From contig NZ_JARFML010000024.1 of the NCBI RefSeq assembly GCF_029167105.1, forward strand, positions 1 through 64,000: a stretch of 64,000 nucleotides of DNA, in the 5' to 3' direction. This document shows positions 7,863 through 17,013 of the stretch, piece after piece. Both the position numbers and the translations under genes were made by a program. Numbering within the stretch: the first letter of the stretch is position 1; each line of letters opens with the position of its first letter. The DNA comes from Bradyrhizobium yuanmingense (GTDB lineage: Bacteria > Pseudomonadota > Alphaproteobacteria > Rhizobiales > Xanthobacteraceae). The notes below the pieces were generated by a model. It did no database searches. It saw only the letters and a program-made list of their open reading frames with translations, and was not told the origin of the DNA.

Positions 7863-8843
7863 TTGGCTACGCGACTGAAGATCGGCACGCGCAAGAGCGC
7901 CATGGCGTTGGCACAGACGGAAGAGATTGCGCGCCGCCTGACCGCCGCCGTGCCCGGTCTCGACGTCGAGATCGTCAAGTTCGATACCACCGGTGATCTC
8001 GACCAGACCAGCAAGCTGTTGCCGCACGGCGGCAAGGGCGGCGCCTTCGTGGCGCAGATCCGCGCCGCGGTGCTGTCGGGCGAGCTCCAGGCGGCGATGC
8101 ATTCGCTGAAGGACATGCCCGGCAACGAGGACACGCCCGGCCTCGTCATCGGTGCCACGCTGTCGCGCGATCCGCCCAGCGATGCGCTGGTGCTGCGCGA
8201 GGGTGTGACGCTGGAGGCGCTGCGGCAGTCCCGCGGCAAGGGTTTCAAGATCGGCACCAACGCGGTCCGCCGCGCCGCCTATGCGCGGCGACTGTTCCCC
8301 GATGTCGAGGTGATCCACTTCCGCGGCGCCGCCGACACGCGCGTGCGCAAGCTCGACAATGGCGAGAAGCAGCGCCTGCCGGATGGCGGCGCTGTGGGTC
8401 CCGCGGATGCGCTGATCATGGCGCGCTCCGGCCTCGATCGCGTCGGTCTTGCGCATCGCATCGCCTACGAATTCTCCGCGGCGGAGATGCTGCCCGCGGC
8501 AGGGCAGGGCATCGTCGCGGTCGAATGCGCCGCGCAGGACTGGCAGACGCGGCAGATCCTGTCCTCGATCGACGACGCCTCCGCGCACGCCTCCGCCGAC
8601 GCCGAGCGCGAGGTGCTGTGGGTGCTCAACGGCCACTGCAATTCGCCTGTCGCGGGCTTCTCGACCATCACGGGCGATCAGATGTCGCTCACCGCATCGG
8701 TGCTCGACCTCTCCGGCAACACCATCATCGAGGCCTCGCGTACCGGGCCCGCCAACCGTCCGCGCGAACTCGGCCGCGCGGTGGGACTCGAGCTGCTGGC
8801 GAAAGGCGCGGCGGAGATTATCGAGCGCAGCCGGCCCCGGTAA
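7863..8843 (+). CDS. hemC: hydroxymethylbilane synthase (porphobilinogen deaminase)
   Basis: The 326-residue enzyme joins four porphobilinogen molecules to hydroxymethylbilane in tetrapyrrole (heme) synthesis in the cytoplasm. Family motifs are the N-terminal LKIGTRKSAMALAQT, then HSLKDMPG, IGTNAVRRAA, FRGAADTRVRKLD and LPAAGQGIVAVE. The cysteine that carries the dipyrromethane cofactor is Cys259 in NGHCNSPVAG. The start is TTG at 7863, supported by AAGGA 7 nt upstream (7851-7855). It is convergent with hemE, which acts two steps later in the pathway. Confidence 0.95.
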   Translation: MATRLKIGTRKSAMALAQTEEIARRLTAAVPGLDVEIVKFDTTGDLDQTSKLLPHGGKGGAFVAQIRAAVLSGELQAAMHSLKDMPGNEDTPGLVIGATLSRDPPSDALVLREGVTLEALRQSRGKGFKIGTNAVRRAAYARRLFPDVEVIHFRGAADTRVRKLDNGEKQRLPDGGAVGPADALIMARSGLDRVGLAHRIAYEFSAAEMLPAAGQGIVAVECAAQDWQTRQILSSIDDASAHASADAEREVLWVLNGHCNSPVAGFSTITGDQMSLTASVLDLSGNTIIEASRTGPANRPRELGRAVGLELLAKGAAEIIERSRPR

Positions 8844-8979
8844 GCCCTGCCGAAATCACGATCGCGATCATGTCATTTTGCGCCTGTTTTGCCCGACGCG
8901 TCAAACGGGCGGGGGGTGTTATGCCCGCCCCATGTTTTCAATGACTTGGCTACTGTGCATGGGGTTGTTTTTCGCACTT

Positions 8980-9010
8980 TTGTTTTGCCGCGCCCGAAGC
9001 GGCGAAACAA
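8980..9010. terminator. hairpin between hemC and hemE
   Basis: The arms ttgttttgccgc and gcggcgaaacaa pair with one mismatch around a 7-nt loop, just after the hemE stop and between two convergent genes. There is no clear U-tract on either side, so termination function is uncertain. Confidence 0.35.
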
Positions 9011-9011
9011 A

Positions 9012-10046
9012 TCACCCCCGCACGCGCCTGATCATCTGCTCGACATGGGCGATCGGCGTTGCCGGCTGGATACCGTGGCCGAGGTTGAAGATCAGCCGCC
9101 CGGCAGCAAAATTGGCCAGCACGTTGTCGACCGCGCGGTCGAGCGCGGCGCCCCCCGTGATCAGCACCAGCGGGTCGAGATTGCCCTGCACCGCGACCTT
9201 GCTCTGCACTCGCTCGCGGATGAAGGCAGGCTCCGCGGTCCAGTCGATGCTGACGGCGTTGACGCCGGTCGCCTCGACGTAACCGGGGAGCAGCGCGCCG
9301 GCGCCGCGCGGGAAGCCGATGATCTTCGCGTCCGGCACCTTGGCCCTTACGCCCTCGACGATGCGCTGCGTCGGCTCGACCGACCAGCGCGCGAACTCGG
9401 CGGGCGGCAGCACGCCGGCCCAGGTGTCGAAGATCTGCAACGCGTCGGCACCAGCGGCGAGCTGTGCCAGCAGATATTGAACCGAGTTGTCGACCAGGAC
9501 GTCGATGATCTCTGAGAAGGCTTCCGGATGCCGGTAGGCCATCATCCGGGCCGGCGCCTGGTCCGGCGTGCCGTGGCCCGCGACCATGTAGGTCGCCACC
9601 GTCCACGGTGCGCCGCAGAAGCCGATCAGCGCGGTCCTTGGATCGAGCGCGCCGCGCACGATTCTGAGCGCCTCGAACACCGGCTCGAGCTTGCCGAAAT
9701 CTGCGTGCGTCGCCAGCGTCGCCACCTTGGCCGGATCGTCCAGCGGCTCGAGCCGCGGGCCCTCGCCGACCTCGAACCGGACCTCGCGTCCGAGCGCGTA
9801 AGGGATCACCAGGATGTCGGAGAAGATGATCGCCGCGTCGAAACCGAACCTTCGGATCGGCTGCAGCGTCACCTCGGCGGCAAGCTCCGGGTTGAAGCAG
9901 AGATCGAGGAAGCCGCCCGCCTTGGCGCGCACCGCGCGATATTCCGGCAGGTAGCGGCCGGCCTGGCGCATCATCCACATGGGCGGGACGCTCTGGCGCT
10001 GGCCGGAGAGGACGTCGATGAAGGGTTTCGTCGAAGACTGGGGCAC
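9012..10046 (-). CDS. hemE: uroporphyrinogen decarboxylase
   Basis: The 344-residue enzyme removes four carboxyl groups from uroporphyrinogen III to give coproporphyrinogen III in heme synthesis. It has both family signatures: PPMWMMRQAGRYLPEYR near the N-terminus and GFCGAPWTVATYMV in the middle. The open frame continues upstream to 10358 but that part has no family similarity and covers the divergent small gene. The start is taken as GTG at 10046, where AGGACC lies at proper spacing and the protein gets the normal family length. It is convergent with hemC. Confidence 0.95.
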   Translation of the reverse strand: MPQSSTKPFIDVLSGQRQSVPPMWMMRQAGRYLPEYRAVRAKAGGFLDLCFNPELAAEVTLQPIRRFGFDAAIIFSDILVIPYALGREVRFEVGEGPRLEPLDDPAKVATLATHADFGKLEPVFEALRIVRGALDPRTALIGFCGAPWTVATYMVAGHGTPDQAPARMMAYRHPEAFSEIIDVLVDNSVQYLLAQLAAGADALQIFDTWAGVLPPAEFARWSVEPTQRIVEGVRAKVPDAKIIGFPRGAGALLPGYVEATGVNAVSIDWTAEPAFIRERVQSKVAVQGNLDPLVLITGGAALDRAVDNVLANFAAGRLIFNLGHGIQPATPIAHVEQMIRRVRG

Positions 10047-10152
10047 GAATGGTCCTGAAGCAGGTTGTGCCCCCTGATACACCGCCGCGGCCCTCAGCGG
10101 AACAGGGGAACCTGGACGACCGGGCCGCGTTGACCAGCCAATGGAGGAGATC

Positions 10153-10368
10153 ATGGCTGAGACATTCAACCCCGCGCCGCACGACAAGCACGCCGAAGAC
10201 CTGCGCGAGGCGCTCGCTGCCGATCGGCAGTCCAAGCTCGACGACGGGCTGAGGGACACGTTCCCAGCGTCCGATCCCGTTAGCGCGGCGCAGCCGACGC
10301 CCTCGAAGGCCGACGCCGATGCCGAGCATCCTTCGCTCTGGGCCAAGGTCAAGGCCATCTTCAGCTAG
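10153..10368 (+). CDS. small conserved protein with DTFPASDPVS motif
   Basis: This is a 71-residue hydrophilic protein. It carries the motif DTFPASDPVS (about 36-45), which I recall from many short uncharacterised proteins of Rhizobiales; no function is known to me. An excellent ribosome site (ggagga at 10142) lies 6 nt before the ATG at 10153. It is divergent from hemE, with 106 nt between the starts. Confidence 0.75.
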   Translation: MAETFNPAPHDKHAEDLREALAADRQSKLDDGLRDTFPASDPVSAAQPTPSKADADAEHPSLWAKVKAIFS

Positions 10369-10541
10369 CGGCGGCGGGCGCCGGATTCCGATCGGCCCGC
10401 TAATGTCTTGTTAGCGATGCGCCGATCGCCGCGTCCGTAAGACTACTGGAAAGGGCGGAAAGCGCCGCGTAGTCCGGCAGCGATTTCAGAATTAAATAAC
10501 ACAAGCGGCAGAGCTTCCGAGCGATCGGAGGACCCTGCCGC

Positions 10542-12443
10542 ATGAGTGCTACCCAACGAGCCGGATGGAGCCGCCTGCCGCTGCGCGCGGCGGCTTTCGT
10601 CGCGCTGACCTGCGCGACCATCCTCGGCGTCAGCGGTTGGGGTGAATGGACGGCACGCCTCGCGGTGCTCAAGGACGCCGAGATGGAGATGGCGAACGTT
10701 GCCCGTTCGCTGACCCAGCATGCCGAAGACAGCCTCGATCTCCTGGATTCCGGTGTCGTCGGCGTGGTCAGCCGGTTGGAGATGGACGGCACCGCCCCGG
10801 TCACGATCGCAAAGCTGCGCACCTTGCTGGATGTGCGCAAGAAGGCGATCGCGCGCATTCACAGCCTCGCCATCATCGACGATCAGGGCAACTGGCTGAC
10901 CTCACCCGGTACGATCGGCACGACCTTCAGCGACGATGCCTTCTTCCGACATCACCAGCTCTCGCCGAAGCGCGAGGCCCATGTCGGCCGTCCCGTGAAG
11001 AGCCTGCTGGACGGCGAATGGGTCGTCACCCTGTCACGCCGCTTCAGCAAGCAGGACGGCAGCTTCGGCGGCGTGGTGCTCGCGACCATCAGCTCGAACT
11101 ATCTCTCGCATTTCTACAAGCAGTTCGAGATCGGCCGCAACAGCTCCGTGTCGCTGGCGCATGGCGACGGACTGATCGTCGCGCGCAATCCCAGCAACGA
11201 GACATTCGTCGGGCGCAGCGTCGCCGACAAGCCGTTGTTCCGCGAGCCGAGCCTGCAACGGCCGAGCGGCGCCCATCATTTCACCTCGTCGCTGGACGGT
11301 GCCGAACGCGTCAGCTTCTTCAATCGCAGCACTCGATTCCCGCTCCTCCTGCTCGCCACCGTCGACAAGGACGAGCTGCTCGCGCCGTGGCGCGCGGCGG
11401 CGATCTCCCGCATGCTCTACGTGCTCGCGCTGGTGATGCTGATCGCGATCATCGGCGGCGTGCTGGTGCGGCAGTTGCAGCGCGGCCAGCGCATGGCCGT
11501 CGCGCTGACCGAGACGGAGGCGCATTTCCGCCTGCTCGCCGAAGGCTCCAGCGACATGGTGACGCGGATCGGCCTCGATGAGCGGCTGCGTTATGTCTCG
11601 CCCTCGTCGGTCCGCGTCGTCGGCTGGCGTCCCAATCAACTGATCGGTTCGCCAGCCCTCGCGGGTATCAATCCGGAGGACCTGCCGGAAGTCCAGGCGA
11701 TCGTCGACGCGATGAAGCGCGGTGAGAAGGAGGAGGCGCGTCTCACCTACCGCAACTCGCATCGGCAGAACGGCGAGATCTGGCTCGAATCGACCATGCG
11801 GGTGACACGCAAGGACAATGGCCAAGTCGACGGTGTGGTTGCGATCTCCCGCGACATCACCGAGCACAAGAGGCTGGAAACCAGGCTCGAGACGCTGGCG
11901 ATCGAGGACAGTCTCACCGGCCTTGCCAATCGCCGCCGATTCGACGAACGCCTGAAGGAGGAATGGGCGCGCGCCTATCGCGACCGCTCCAGCCTTGCTC
12001 TGCTGATGATCGATGTCGACCACTTCAAGGCCTACAACGATGAATACGGCCATCCCGCGGGCGATGCGTGCCTGCGCCTGATCGCCAAGATCATCGCGGC
12101 CGAAGCGCAGCGCGCCGGCGATCTGGCGGCGCGTTATGGCGGCGAGGAGTTCGCCATGCTGCTGCCGAATATCGATGCCGCCGGCTGCGCCCGGGTCGGC
12201 GAACGGATCCGCAGCGCCATTCACGAGGCCGCCCTCGCGCATGGCAGCAATCCGGCGGCTGGATGCGTCACCGCGTCGCTTGGCGGCGCAGTCTGCCGGC
12301 CGGCCTTCGAACGAACCGCAGGAGTCGCTGCCCTGGTCGAAGCTGCGGACCAGGCGCTCTATGCCGCCAAGGCCGCAGGCCGCAACCGCTTGCTGATGTC
12401 CGGCGAGGTCATGGACCTGCTGCCCAAGGCGTCCGGCCAGTAA
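10542..12443 (+). CDS. membrane dCACHE-PAS-GGDEF diguanylate cyclase
   Basis: The 633-residue protein has a first membrane helix (about 9-31), a periplasmic region of about 250 residues with the look of a double-CACHE sensor, a second helix (about 289-310), a PAS domain (about 325-445) and a C-terminal GGDEF domain. The active-site motif is GGEEF at 533-537. The inhibitory I-site RAGD (RxxD) is intact at 524-527, five residues before it, so this is a feedback-controlled cyclase that makes cyclic-di-GMP in response to an extracellular ligand. The start is supported by ggagga 9 nt upstream. It is monocistronic, and convergent with slyX six nt away. Confidence 0.92.
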   Translation: MSATQRAGWSRLPLRAAAFVALTCATILGVSGWGEWTARLAVLKDAEMEMANVARSLTQHAEDSLDLLDSGVVGVVSRLEMDGTAPVTIAKLRTLLDVRKKAIARIHSLAIIDDQGNWLTSPGTIGTTFSDDAFFRHHQLSPKREAHVGRPVKSLLDGEWVVTLSRRFSKQDGSFGGVVLATISSNYLSHFYKQFEIGRNSSVSLAHGDGLIVARNPSNETFVGRSVADKPLFREPSLQRPSGAHHFTSSLDGAERVSFFNRSTRFPLLLLATVDKDELLAPWRAAAISRMLYVLALVMLIAIIGGVLVRQLQRGQRMAVALTETEAHFRLLAEGSSDMVTRIGLDERLRYVSPSSVRVVGWRPNQLIGSPALAGINPEDLPEVQAIVDAMKRGEKEEARLTYRNSHRQNGEIWLESTMRVTRKDNGQVDGVVAISRDITEHKRLETRLETLAIEDSLTGLANRRRFDERLKEEWARAYRDRSSLALLMIDVDHFKAYNDEYGHPAGDACLRLIAKIIAAEAQRAGDLAARYGGEEFAMLLPNIDAAGCARVGERIRSAIHEAALAHGSNPAAGCVTASLGGAVCRPAFERTAGVAALVEAADQALYAAKAAGRNRLLMSGEVMDLLPKASGQ

Positions 12444-12449
12444 CGCCGC

Positions 12450-12668
12450 TCAATAATGCGGCGGAGGCTCGTTGGCAGGCCCCGGCGCATTTGCCTCGGC
12501 GTCCTGCAGCCGAGCATTGAGCTCGGTGATCTGCCGCGTCAGCCTGTCGATCTGCTTCCACTGCGCGGTGATGGTCTGGTTCAACGTCTCGATCGTATCG
12601 TCCTGATAGGCGAGGCGCGTCTCCAGCGTGTCGATGCGCTCGCTCAGCGTCTTGATCTCATTCGTCAC
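12450..12668 (-). CDS. slyX: SlyX-family coiled-coil protein
   Basis: The 72-residue protein is a heptad-rich coiled coil (LSERIDTLETRLAYQDDTIE, LNQTITAQWKQIDRLTRQI) ending in the short PPPHY tail typical of SlyX. The molecular role of SlyX is not established. The start overlaps the end of trhO by 11 nt, so the two are translated from one transcript. Confidence 0.9.
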   Translation of the reverse strand: MTNEIKTLSERIDTLETRLAYQDDTIETLNQTITAQWKQIDRLTRQITELNARLQDAEANAPGPANEPPPHY

Positions 12669-13425
12669 GCTTTACGTCCTTGTTTCGCTCGCGCAAGCCG
12701 TGGCCGAGCGCCACGCGCTCGTCGAACACGAAGCATTCGCCGCGCCAGCGGCTCTCCGCCTCCGGCACGTCTTCCAGATATCTCAGGATGCCGCCCTTGA
12801 GGTGATAGACCTCGGCAAAGCCGCGTGCGAGCAGATGCGCGCTCGCCTTCTCGCAGCGGATGCCGCCGGTGCAGAACATCGCGATCCTGCGGTGCCGTGC
12901 CGGATCGAGCTGCTCGGCCGCAAAGTCCTTGAACTGGCCGAAGCTCTTGATGCCGGGATCGAGCGCGCCCTCGAACGTGCCCATCGCGACCTCGAAGGCG
13001 TTGCGGGTGTCGAGCACGAGGGTATCGGGTGCTGCGATCAGCGCGTTCCATTCGCGCGCATCGACATAGGTGCCGACCTTACGCGTCGGATCGGCGGCCG
13101 CATCGCCCAGCGTGACGATCTCCTTCTTCAGCCGCACCTTCAGCCGTCCGAACGGCATCGCCTCCGCGGCGGAGAATTTCAATTCGAGATTGTCGAACCT
13201 GCCGCCGAACATGTCGCCGCGCGCGAGCTCAAGAGCGAAGGCGTCAATCGCCTCCGGCGCACCGGCGACCGTGCCGTTGATGCCCTCCTGCGCCAGCAAC
13301 ACGCTGCCCTTCAGCCCAAGGTCGGCGCAGCAGGCGCGCAGCGGCTCGCGCAGCTCGCGGTAATCCGGGAGGGCGACGAATTGATAGAAGGCACAGACCT
13401 TGTAGGGCGTATTGCTCGACGTCAT
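12658..13425 (-). CDS. trhO: tRNA uridine(34) hydroxylase, rhodanese-fold
   Basis: The 255-residue protein belongs to the YceA/TrhO family, which hydroxylates uridine 34 of certain tRNAs using oxygen. It has the N-terminal ferredoxin-like part (YKVCAFYQFVALPDY, LLAQEGINGTVAG) and a C-terminal rhodanese domain (residues about 120-225) with the catalytic cysteine at Cys185 in MFCTGGIRCEKA. The open frame extends upstream to 13848 but the family begins at the ATG at 13425. It overlaps slyX downstream and is divergent from the gamma-glutamyltransferase. Confidence 0.93.
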   Translation of the reverse strand: MTSSNTPYKVCAFYQFVALPDYRELREPLRACCADLGLKGSVLLAQEGINGTVAGAPEAIDAFALELARGDMFGGRFDNLELKFSAAEAMPFGRLKVRLKKEIVTLGDAAADPTRKVGTYVDAREWNALIAAPDTLVLDTRNAFEVAMGTFEGALDPGIKSFGQFKDFAAEQLDPARHRRIAMFCTGGIRCEKASAHLLARGFAEVYHLKGGILRYLEDVPEAESRWRGECFVFDERVALGHGLRERNKDVKRDE

Positions 13426-13621
13426 GGCCGCTCGTTTAGCAGGCGGCCCGCGCCCGGAAAACCCGCATTGCAGAAGCCTGGAAAAGGTCCATACGCCCAG
13501 CGGATAGCAGCCATTTTCCTGGTATGCCAGCATTGCCCCGCGGGGCGGGAATGTGTCATGTAGACGCGGTTTTCGAGATGGCGCGCCAACCGCGCCGACG
13601 GCCAAGAGAGCAAGACATTCG

Positions 13622-15208
13622 ATGAGAAACTTCCATTTCCCCGGCAGGTCCACGGTCCACGCCACCAACGCGATGGTGGCGACCTCGCATCCGCAGGCCT
13701 CGCTCGCCGCGATCGAGGTGCTGCGCGAGGGCGGCACCGCGGTGGACGCGGCGGTTGCCGGCTCGGCCCTGCTCGGTGTGATCGAGCCGCAATCGACCGG
13801 CATCGGCGGTGATTGCTTTGCGCTGATCCAGCCGCGGGGCGAGGGCAAGATCGTCGCCTATAACGGCTCCGGCCGCGCGCCAAAGGCGGCGAATGCCGAC
13901 TGGTATCTCGAACGCAAGATCAATTCCGTGCCGCTCACCTCGGCGCATGCGGTCTCGATCCCCGGCGTGATCGATGCCTTCGCGACCGTCTTGCGCGATC
14001 ACGGCAAGTTCGGTTTCGACCGGCTGCTCCAGCCGGCGATCAAGGCGGCCGAGGAGGGCTACGTCGTCGCGCCCCGCATTGCCTTCGATTGGAAGAACCA
14101 GTTCGAGAAGCTGAAGAACGGTACCAACACCGTGCGCTATTTGTTGCCGGGCGGCCAGCCGCCGGTCGCCGGCGACGTCATTCGCCAGGCCGAGCTCGGC
14201 AAGACGCTGCGCGCGATCGCCAGGGACGGCCGCGACGCGTTCTACAAGGGCGAGATCGCAGAGGACATGGTCGAGACCCTCAGGGGCATCGGCGGCCTGC
14301 ACACGCTCGACGATTTCGCCGCGCACACGACCGAAGTGACCACGCCGATCGGCACCATGTACAAGGGCTACGACGTCTGGCAGTGCCCGCCGAACGGCCC
14401 GGGCGTCACCGCGCTCTTGATGCTCAACATCCTGTCGCGCTTCGATCTGACCAAGTACGCGCCCGTGAGCGTCGAGCGCTTCCATCTCGAGGCGGAAGCG
14501 GCCCGCATCGCCTACATGAACCGCGAGATGCATGTCGCCTCGCCCGAGCACATGAAGATCAACGTCGCCGAGATGCTCGAGAAGGGCTTTGCCGACGAGT
14601 ACATCAGCAAGATCCGCCTGGACGGCATGCTCGACCTGCCGAACGTCGCGCCGCCGATGAATCCCTCGACCATCTACATCACGGTCGTGGACAAGGACCG
14701 CAACGTCTGCTCGTTCATCAACTCGGTCGCGCATTCCTTCGGCTCGGCGATCGTCTCGAACAAGACCGGTGTCTTGTTCCAGAACCGCGCCGGCGGCTTC
14801 CGCATCCAGCCCGGCCATCCCAATTGCATCGAAGGCGGCAAGCGCCCGCTGCACACGATCATGCCGGGCCTGCTGACCAAGGGCGGCCGTTCCACGATGC
14901 CGTTCGCGGTCATGGGCGGCCAGTACCAGCCGACCGGCCAGACTCATCTCCTGACCAACATCCTCGATTACGGCTGCGATGTGCAGGAGGCGATCGATAT
15001 GCCGCGCGGCCTGCACTACGAGGGCCAGTATCAGCTCGAGGACAGCGTGCCGGCGGCAATCGTCGAGGGCCTGAAGAAGCTCGGGCACAAGACCACCAGC
15101 GTGGTCGGCCCGCTCGGCGGCGCCCAGGCGATCTGGATCGATTGGGACAAGGGCACGCTCACCGGCGGCTCCGACCCGCGGAAGGACGGCTGCGCGCTGG
15201 GCTATTGA
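13622..15208 (+). CDS. gamma-glutamyltransferase family protein
   Basis: The 528-residue protein is an N-terminal-nucleophile hydrolase of the gamma-glutamyltranspeptidase family, which cleaves or transfers gamma-glutamyl groups, for example from glutathione. Seen are ATSHPQASLAAIEVLREGGT, the STGIGGDCF block and the small-subunit start NPSTIYITVVDKD. Thr350 aligns with the self-cleavage nucleophile. No signal peptide is visible, so it would be cytoplasmic, unlike E. coli Ggt. The ATG at 13622 gives the usual N-terminus. It is divergent from trhO and separated from the downstream oxidoreductase operon by a GC-rich hairpin. Confidence 0.9.
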   Translation: MRNFHFPGRSTVHATNAMVATSHPQASLAAIEVLREGGTAVDAAVAGSALLGVIEPQSTGIGGDCFALIQPRGEGKIVAYNGSGRAPKAANADWYLERKINSVPLTSAHAVSIPGVIDAFATVLRDHGKFGFDRLLQPAIKAAEEGYVVAPRIAFDWKNQFEKLKNGTNTVRYLLPGGQPPVAGDVIRQAELGKTLRAIARDGRDAFYKGEIAEDMVETLRGIGGLHTLDDFAAHTTEVTTPIGTMYKGYDVWQCPPNGPGVTALLMLNILSRFDLTKYAPVSVERFHLEAEAARIAYMNREMHVASPEHMKINVAEMLEKGFADEYISKIRLDGMLDLPNVAPPMNPSTIYITVVDKDRNVCSFINSVAHSFGSAIVSNKTGVLFQNRAGGFRIQPGHPNCIEGGKRPLHTIMPGLLTKGGRSTMPFAVMGGQYQPTGQTHLLTNILDYGCDVQEAIDMPRGLHYEGQYQLEDSVPAAIVEGLKKLGHKTTSVVGPLGGAQAIWIDWDKGTLTGGSDPRKDGCALGY

Positions 15209-15252
15209 TCGCCCGCGCAGTTCCCGGCGCTAGATCAGGAAAAGTTGACGAG

Positions 15253-15280
15253 GCGCGGCGCGGCATTCGCTGCGCCGCGC
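15253..15280 (+). terminator. GC-rich hairpin after the gamma-glutamyltransferase
   Basis: The arms gcgcggcgc and gcgccgcgc pair perfectly around a 10-nt loop and are followed by ttat. It lies 45 nt after the stop and before the next operon. The U-tract is weak. Confidence 0.45.
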
Positions 15281-15375
15281 TTATCTCATCCGGAACTGCG
15301 CTCGTTGCTCCAGGTTAAGGGGCGATGAGCGGTGCAGGCGTGCGCTGCTTTGCAGATCAGCGGCGGAGGCCTGTC

Positions 15376-15990
15376 ATGCCCGACAAACCAGGTTCCAGAT
15401 CATCCGGATTCGACCGCCGGGCCTTCATGGCCGGCGCGGCGGGCAGCGCGCTGATCCCGATCACGGCGCGCGCGGCGTCGGAGGATGCCCGGGCGCCGGC
15501 CGCGCAGGATCCGTCGCTTCCTGTCGAGGTCACGCTGAACGTCAACGGCAAGGACAAGCGCCTGAGCATCGATGCGCGCACCACGGTGCTCGATGCCTTG
15601 CGCGAACATCTCAAGCTCACCGGCAGCAAGAAGGGCTGCGATCACGGCCAGTGCGGCGCCTGCACGGTGCTGCTCGATGATCGCCGTGTGCTGTCGTGCC
15701 TGACGCTGGCACTCGCCGCCGAGGGCCAGGAGATCACGACAATCGAGGGCCTCGCCACCGACGACCGCCTGCATCCGATGCAGCAGGCCTTCATCGACAA
15801 CGATGCGTTCCAGTGCGGCTATTGCACGCCCGGTCAGATCATGTCGGCGATCGCGTGCGTGAAGGAAGGCCATGCCGGCAGCGAGGCCGACATCCGCGAA
15901 TACATGAGCGGCAACATCTGCCGCTGTGCCGCCTATCCCAACATCGTCGCCGCCGTGAAGCAGGCCGCGCCCGAGATCATGAAAGGCTAG
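15376..15990 (+). CDS. paoA: aldehyde dehydrogenase, 2Fe-2S subunit (PaoA type)
   Basis: This 204-residue electron-transfer subunit is exported: a twin-arginine motif FDRRAFMAG begins at about residue 12, followed by a hydrophobic stretch. It binds two 2Fe-2S clusters, seen as GCDHGQCGACTVLLDDRRVLSC (read in two parts) and the C-terminal CGYCTPGQ with CRC. It is the first gene of a three-subunit xanthine-oxidase-family enzyme in the order small-medium-large, the same as E. coli paoABC. An in-frame ATG at 15325 is possible, but the start at 15376 places the twin-arginine motif correctly. Confidence 0.9.
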   Translation: MPDKPGSRSSGFDRRAFMAGAAGSALIPITARAASEDARAPAAQDPSLPVEVTLNVNGKDKRLSIDARTTVLDALREHLKLTGSKKGCDHGQCGACTVLLDDRRVLSCLTLALAAEGQEITTIEGLATDDRLHPMQQAFIDNDAFQCGYCTPGQIMSAIACVKEGHAGSEADIREYMSGNICRCAAYPNIVAAVKQAAPEIMKG

Positions 15991-15994
15991 GCGC

Positions 15995-17011
15995 ATGCGC
16001 CCGTTTTCGTATCAGAGAGCATCAGACCCCGACATGGCCGTGCAGGCGCTCAGCGCCGCCGCAGCCGCCAACGAACCGCTGACGAAGGCGACGGCGCAGC
16101 CGCTTGCAGGCGGCACCACGCTGATCGACTTGATGAAGCTCGACGTGATGCGGCCCAGCGCGATCGTCGATATTACTCCGCTGGCCCAAGCCTGGTCTGC
16201 GATCGCGCCAGGCGGCGATGGCTTGCGCCTCGGGGCGCTCGCCAAAATGTCCGTCGTCGCCGCGCACGCCGAGATCCAGCGCAGCTATCCCGTGATCGCG
16301 GATTCGCTGAAGCTCGCCGCCAGCGCCCAGCTCCGCAACATGGCAACGCTCGGCGGCAACGTGATGCAGCGGACGCGCTGCAACTACTTCCGCGATGTCT
16401 CCTACGAGAACTGCAACAAGCGCAACCCCGGCTCCGGCTGTGCCGCAATGGATGGGGTCAACCGCATGCATGCCGTGCTCGGTACCTCCGATCAGTGCAT
16501 CGCGACCTATCCCGGCGATTTCGCGCAGGCGCTGATCGCGCTCGATGCGATGGTCGAGATCACCGGCAAGGCCGGTACGCGCAGCATGCCGTTCGCCCAG
16601 CTTCACAAGGCGCCGGGCAGCACGCCTGATATCGAGACTGCGCTTCAGCCCGGCGAGCTGATCTCGGCGTTCTCGATTTCCGGCCGCTGGCCACGCTCGG
16701 TGTATCTGAAGGCCCGCGACCGGCAATCCTACGAATTCGCGCTGTCATCGGCTGCGATCGCGCTCGACGTCCAGGACGGCACGATCCGGGACGCCCGCGT
16801 CGCGCTCGGCGGCGTCGCCACCGTACCCTGGCGTGCGCGCGAAGCCGAGGCGCTGTTGAAGGGACAGAAGTTCGATGACGGCCTTGCGCAACGCGTTGCC
16901 GATGCAGCGTTTGCGGACGCCAAGGGCCGCAAGCACAACAGCTTCAAGATCGCGCTCGGCAAGCGTGTCGTGGCACGCGCGCTCCAGCAGGCCGTAACGA
17001 TGGAGATCTGA
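15995..17011 (+). CDS. paoB: aldehyde dehydrogenase, FAD subunit (PaoB type)
   Basis: The 338-residue FAD-binding subunit carries electrons between the molybdenum and iron-sulfur subunits. The flavin motifs LAGGTTLIDLMK and TLGGNVMQRTRC are seen. Between residues about 127 and 170 there are four cysteines (RTRCNYF, YENCNK, GSGCAAM, SDQCIAT). In PaoB they bind an extra 4Fe-4S cluster, and here they are all kept. The gene starts 4 nt after paoA and ends 2 nt before paoC, so the three are one operon. Confidence 0.9.
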   Translation: MRPFSYQRASDPDMAVQALSAAAAANEPLTKATAQPLAGGTTLIDLMKLDVMRPSAIVDITPLAQAWSAIAPGGDGLRLGALAKMSVVAAHAEIQRSYPVIADSLKLAASAQLRNMATLGGNVMQRTRCNYFRDVSYENCNKRNPGSGCAAMDGVNRMHAVLGTSDQCIATYPGDFAQALIALDAMVEITGKAGTRSMPFAQLHKAPGSTPDIETALQPGELISAFSISGRWPRSVYLKARDRQSYEFALSSAAIALDVQDGTIRDARVALGGVATVPWRAREAEALLKGQKFDDGLAQRVADAAFADAKGRKHNSFKIALGKRVVARALQQAVTMEI

Positions 17012-17013
17012 CC

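Noticed and set aside
13556..15088. 510-codon open frame on the minus strand
   Set aside because: It is the antisense shadow of the gamma-glutamyltransferase gene and arises from GC-rich codon bias. The composition is arginine- and histidine-rich and no domain is visible.
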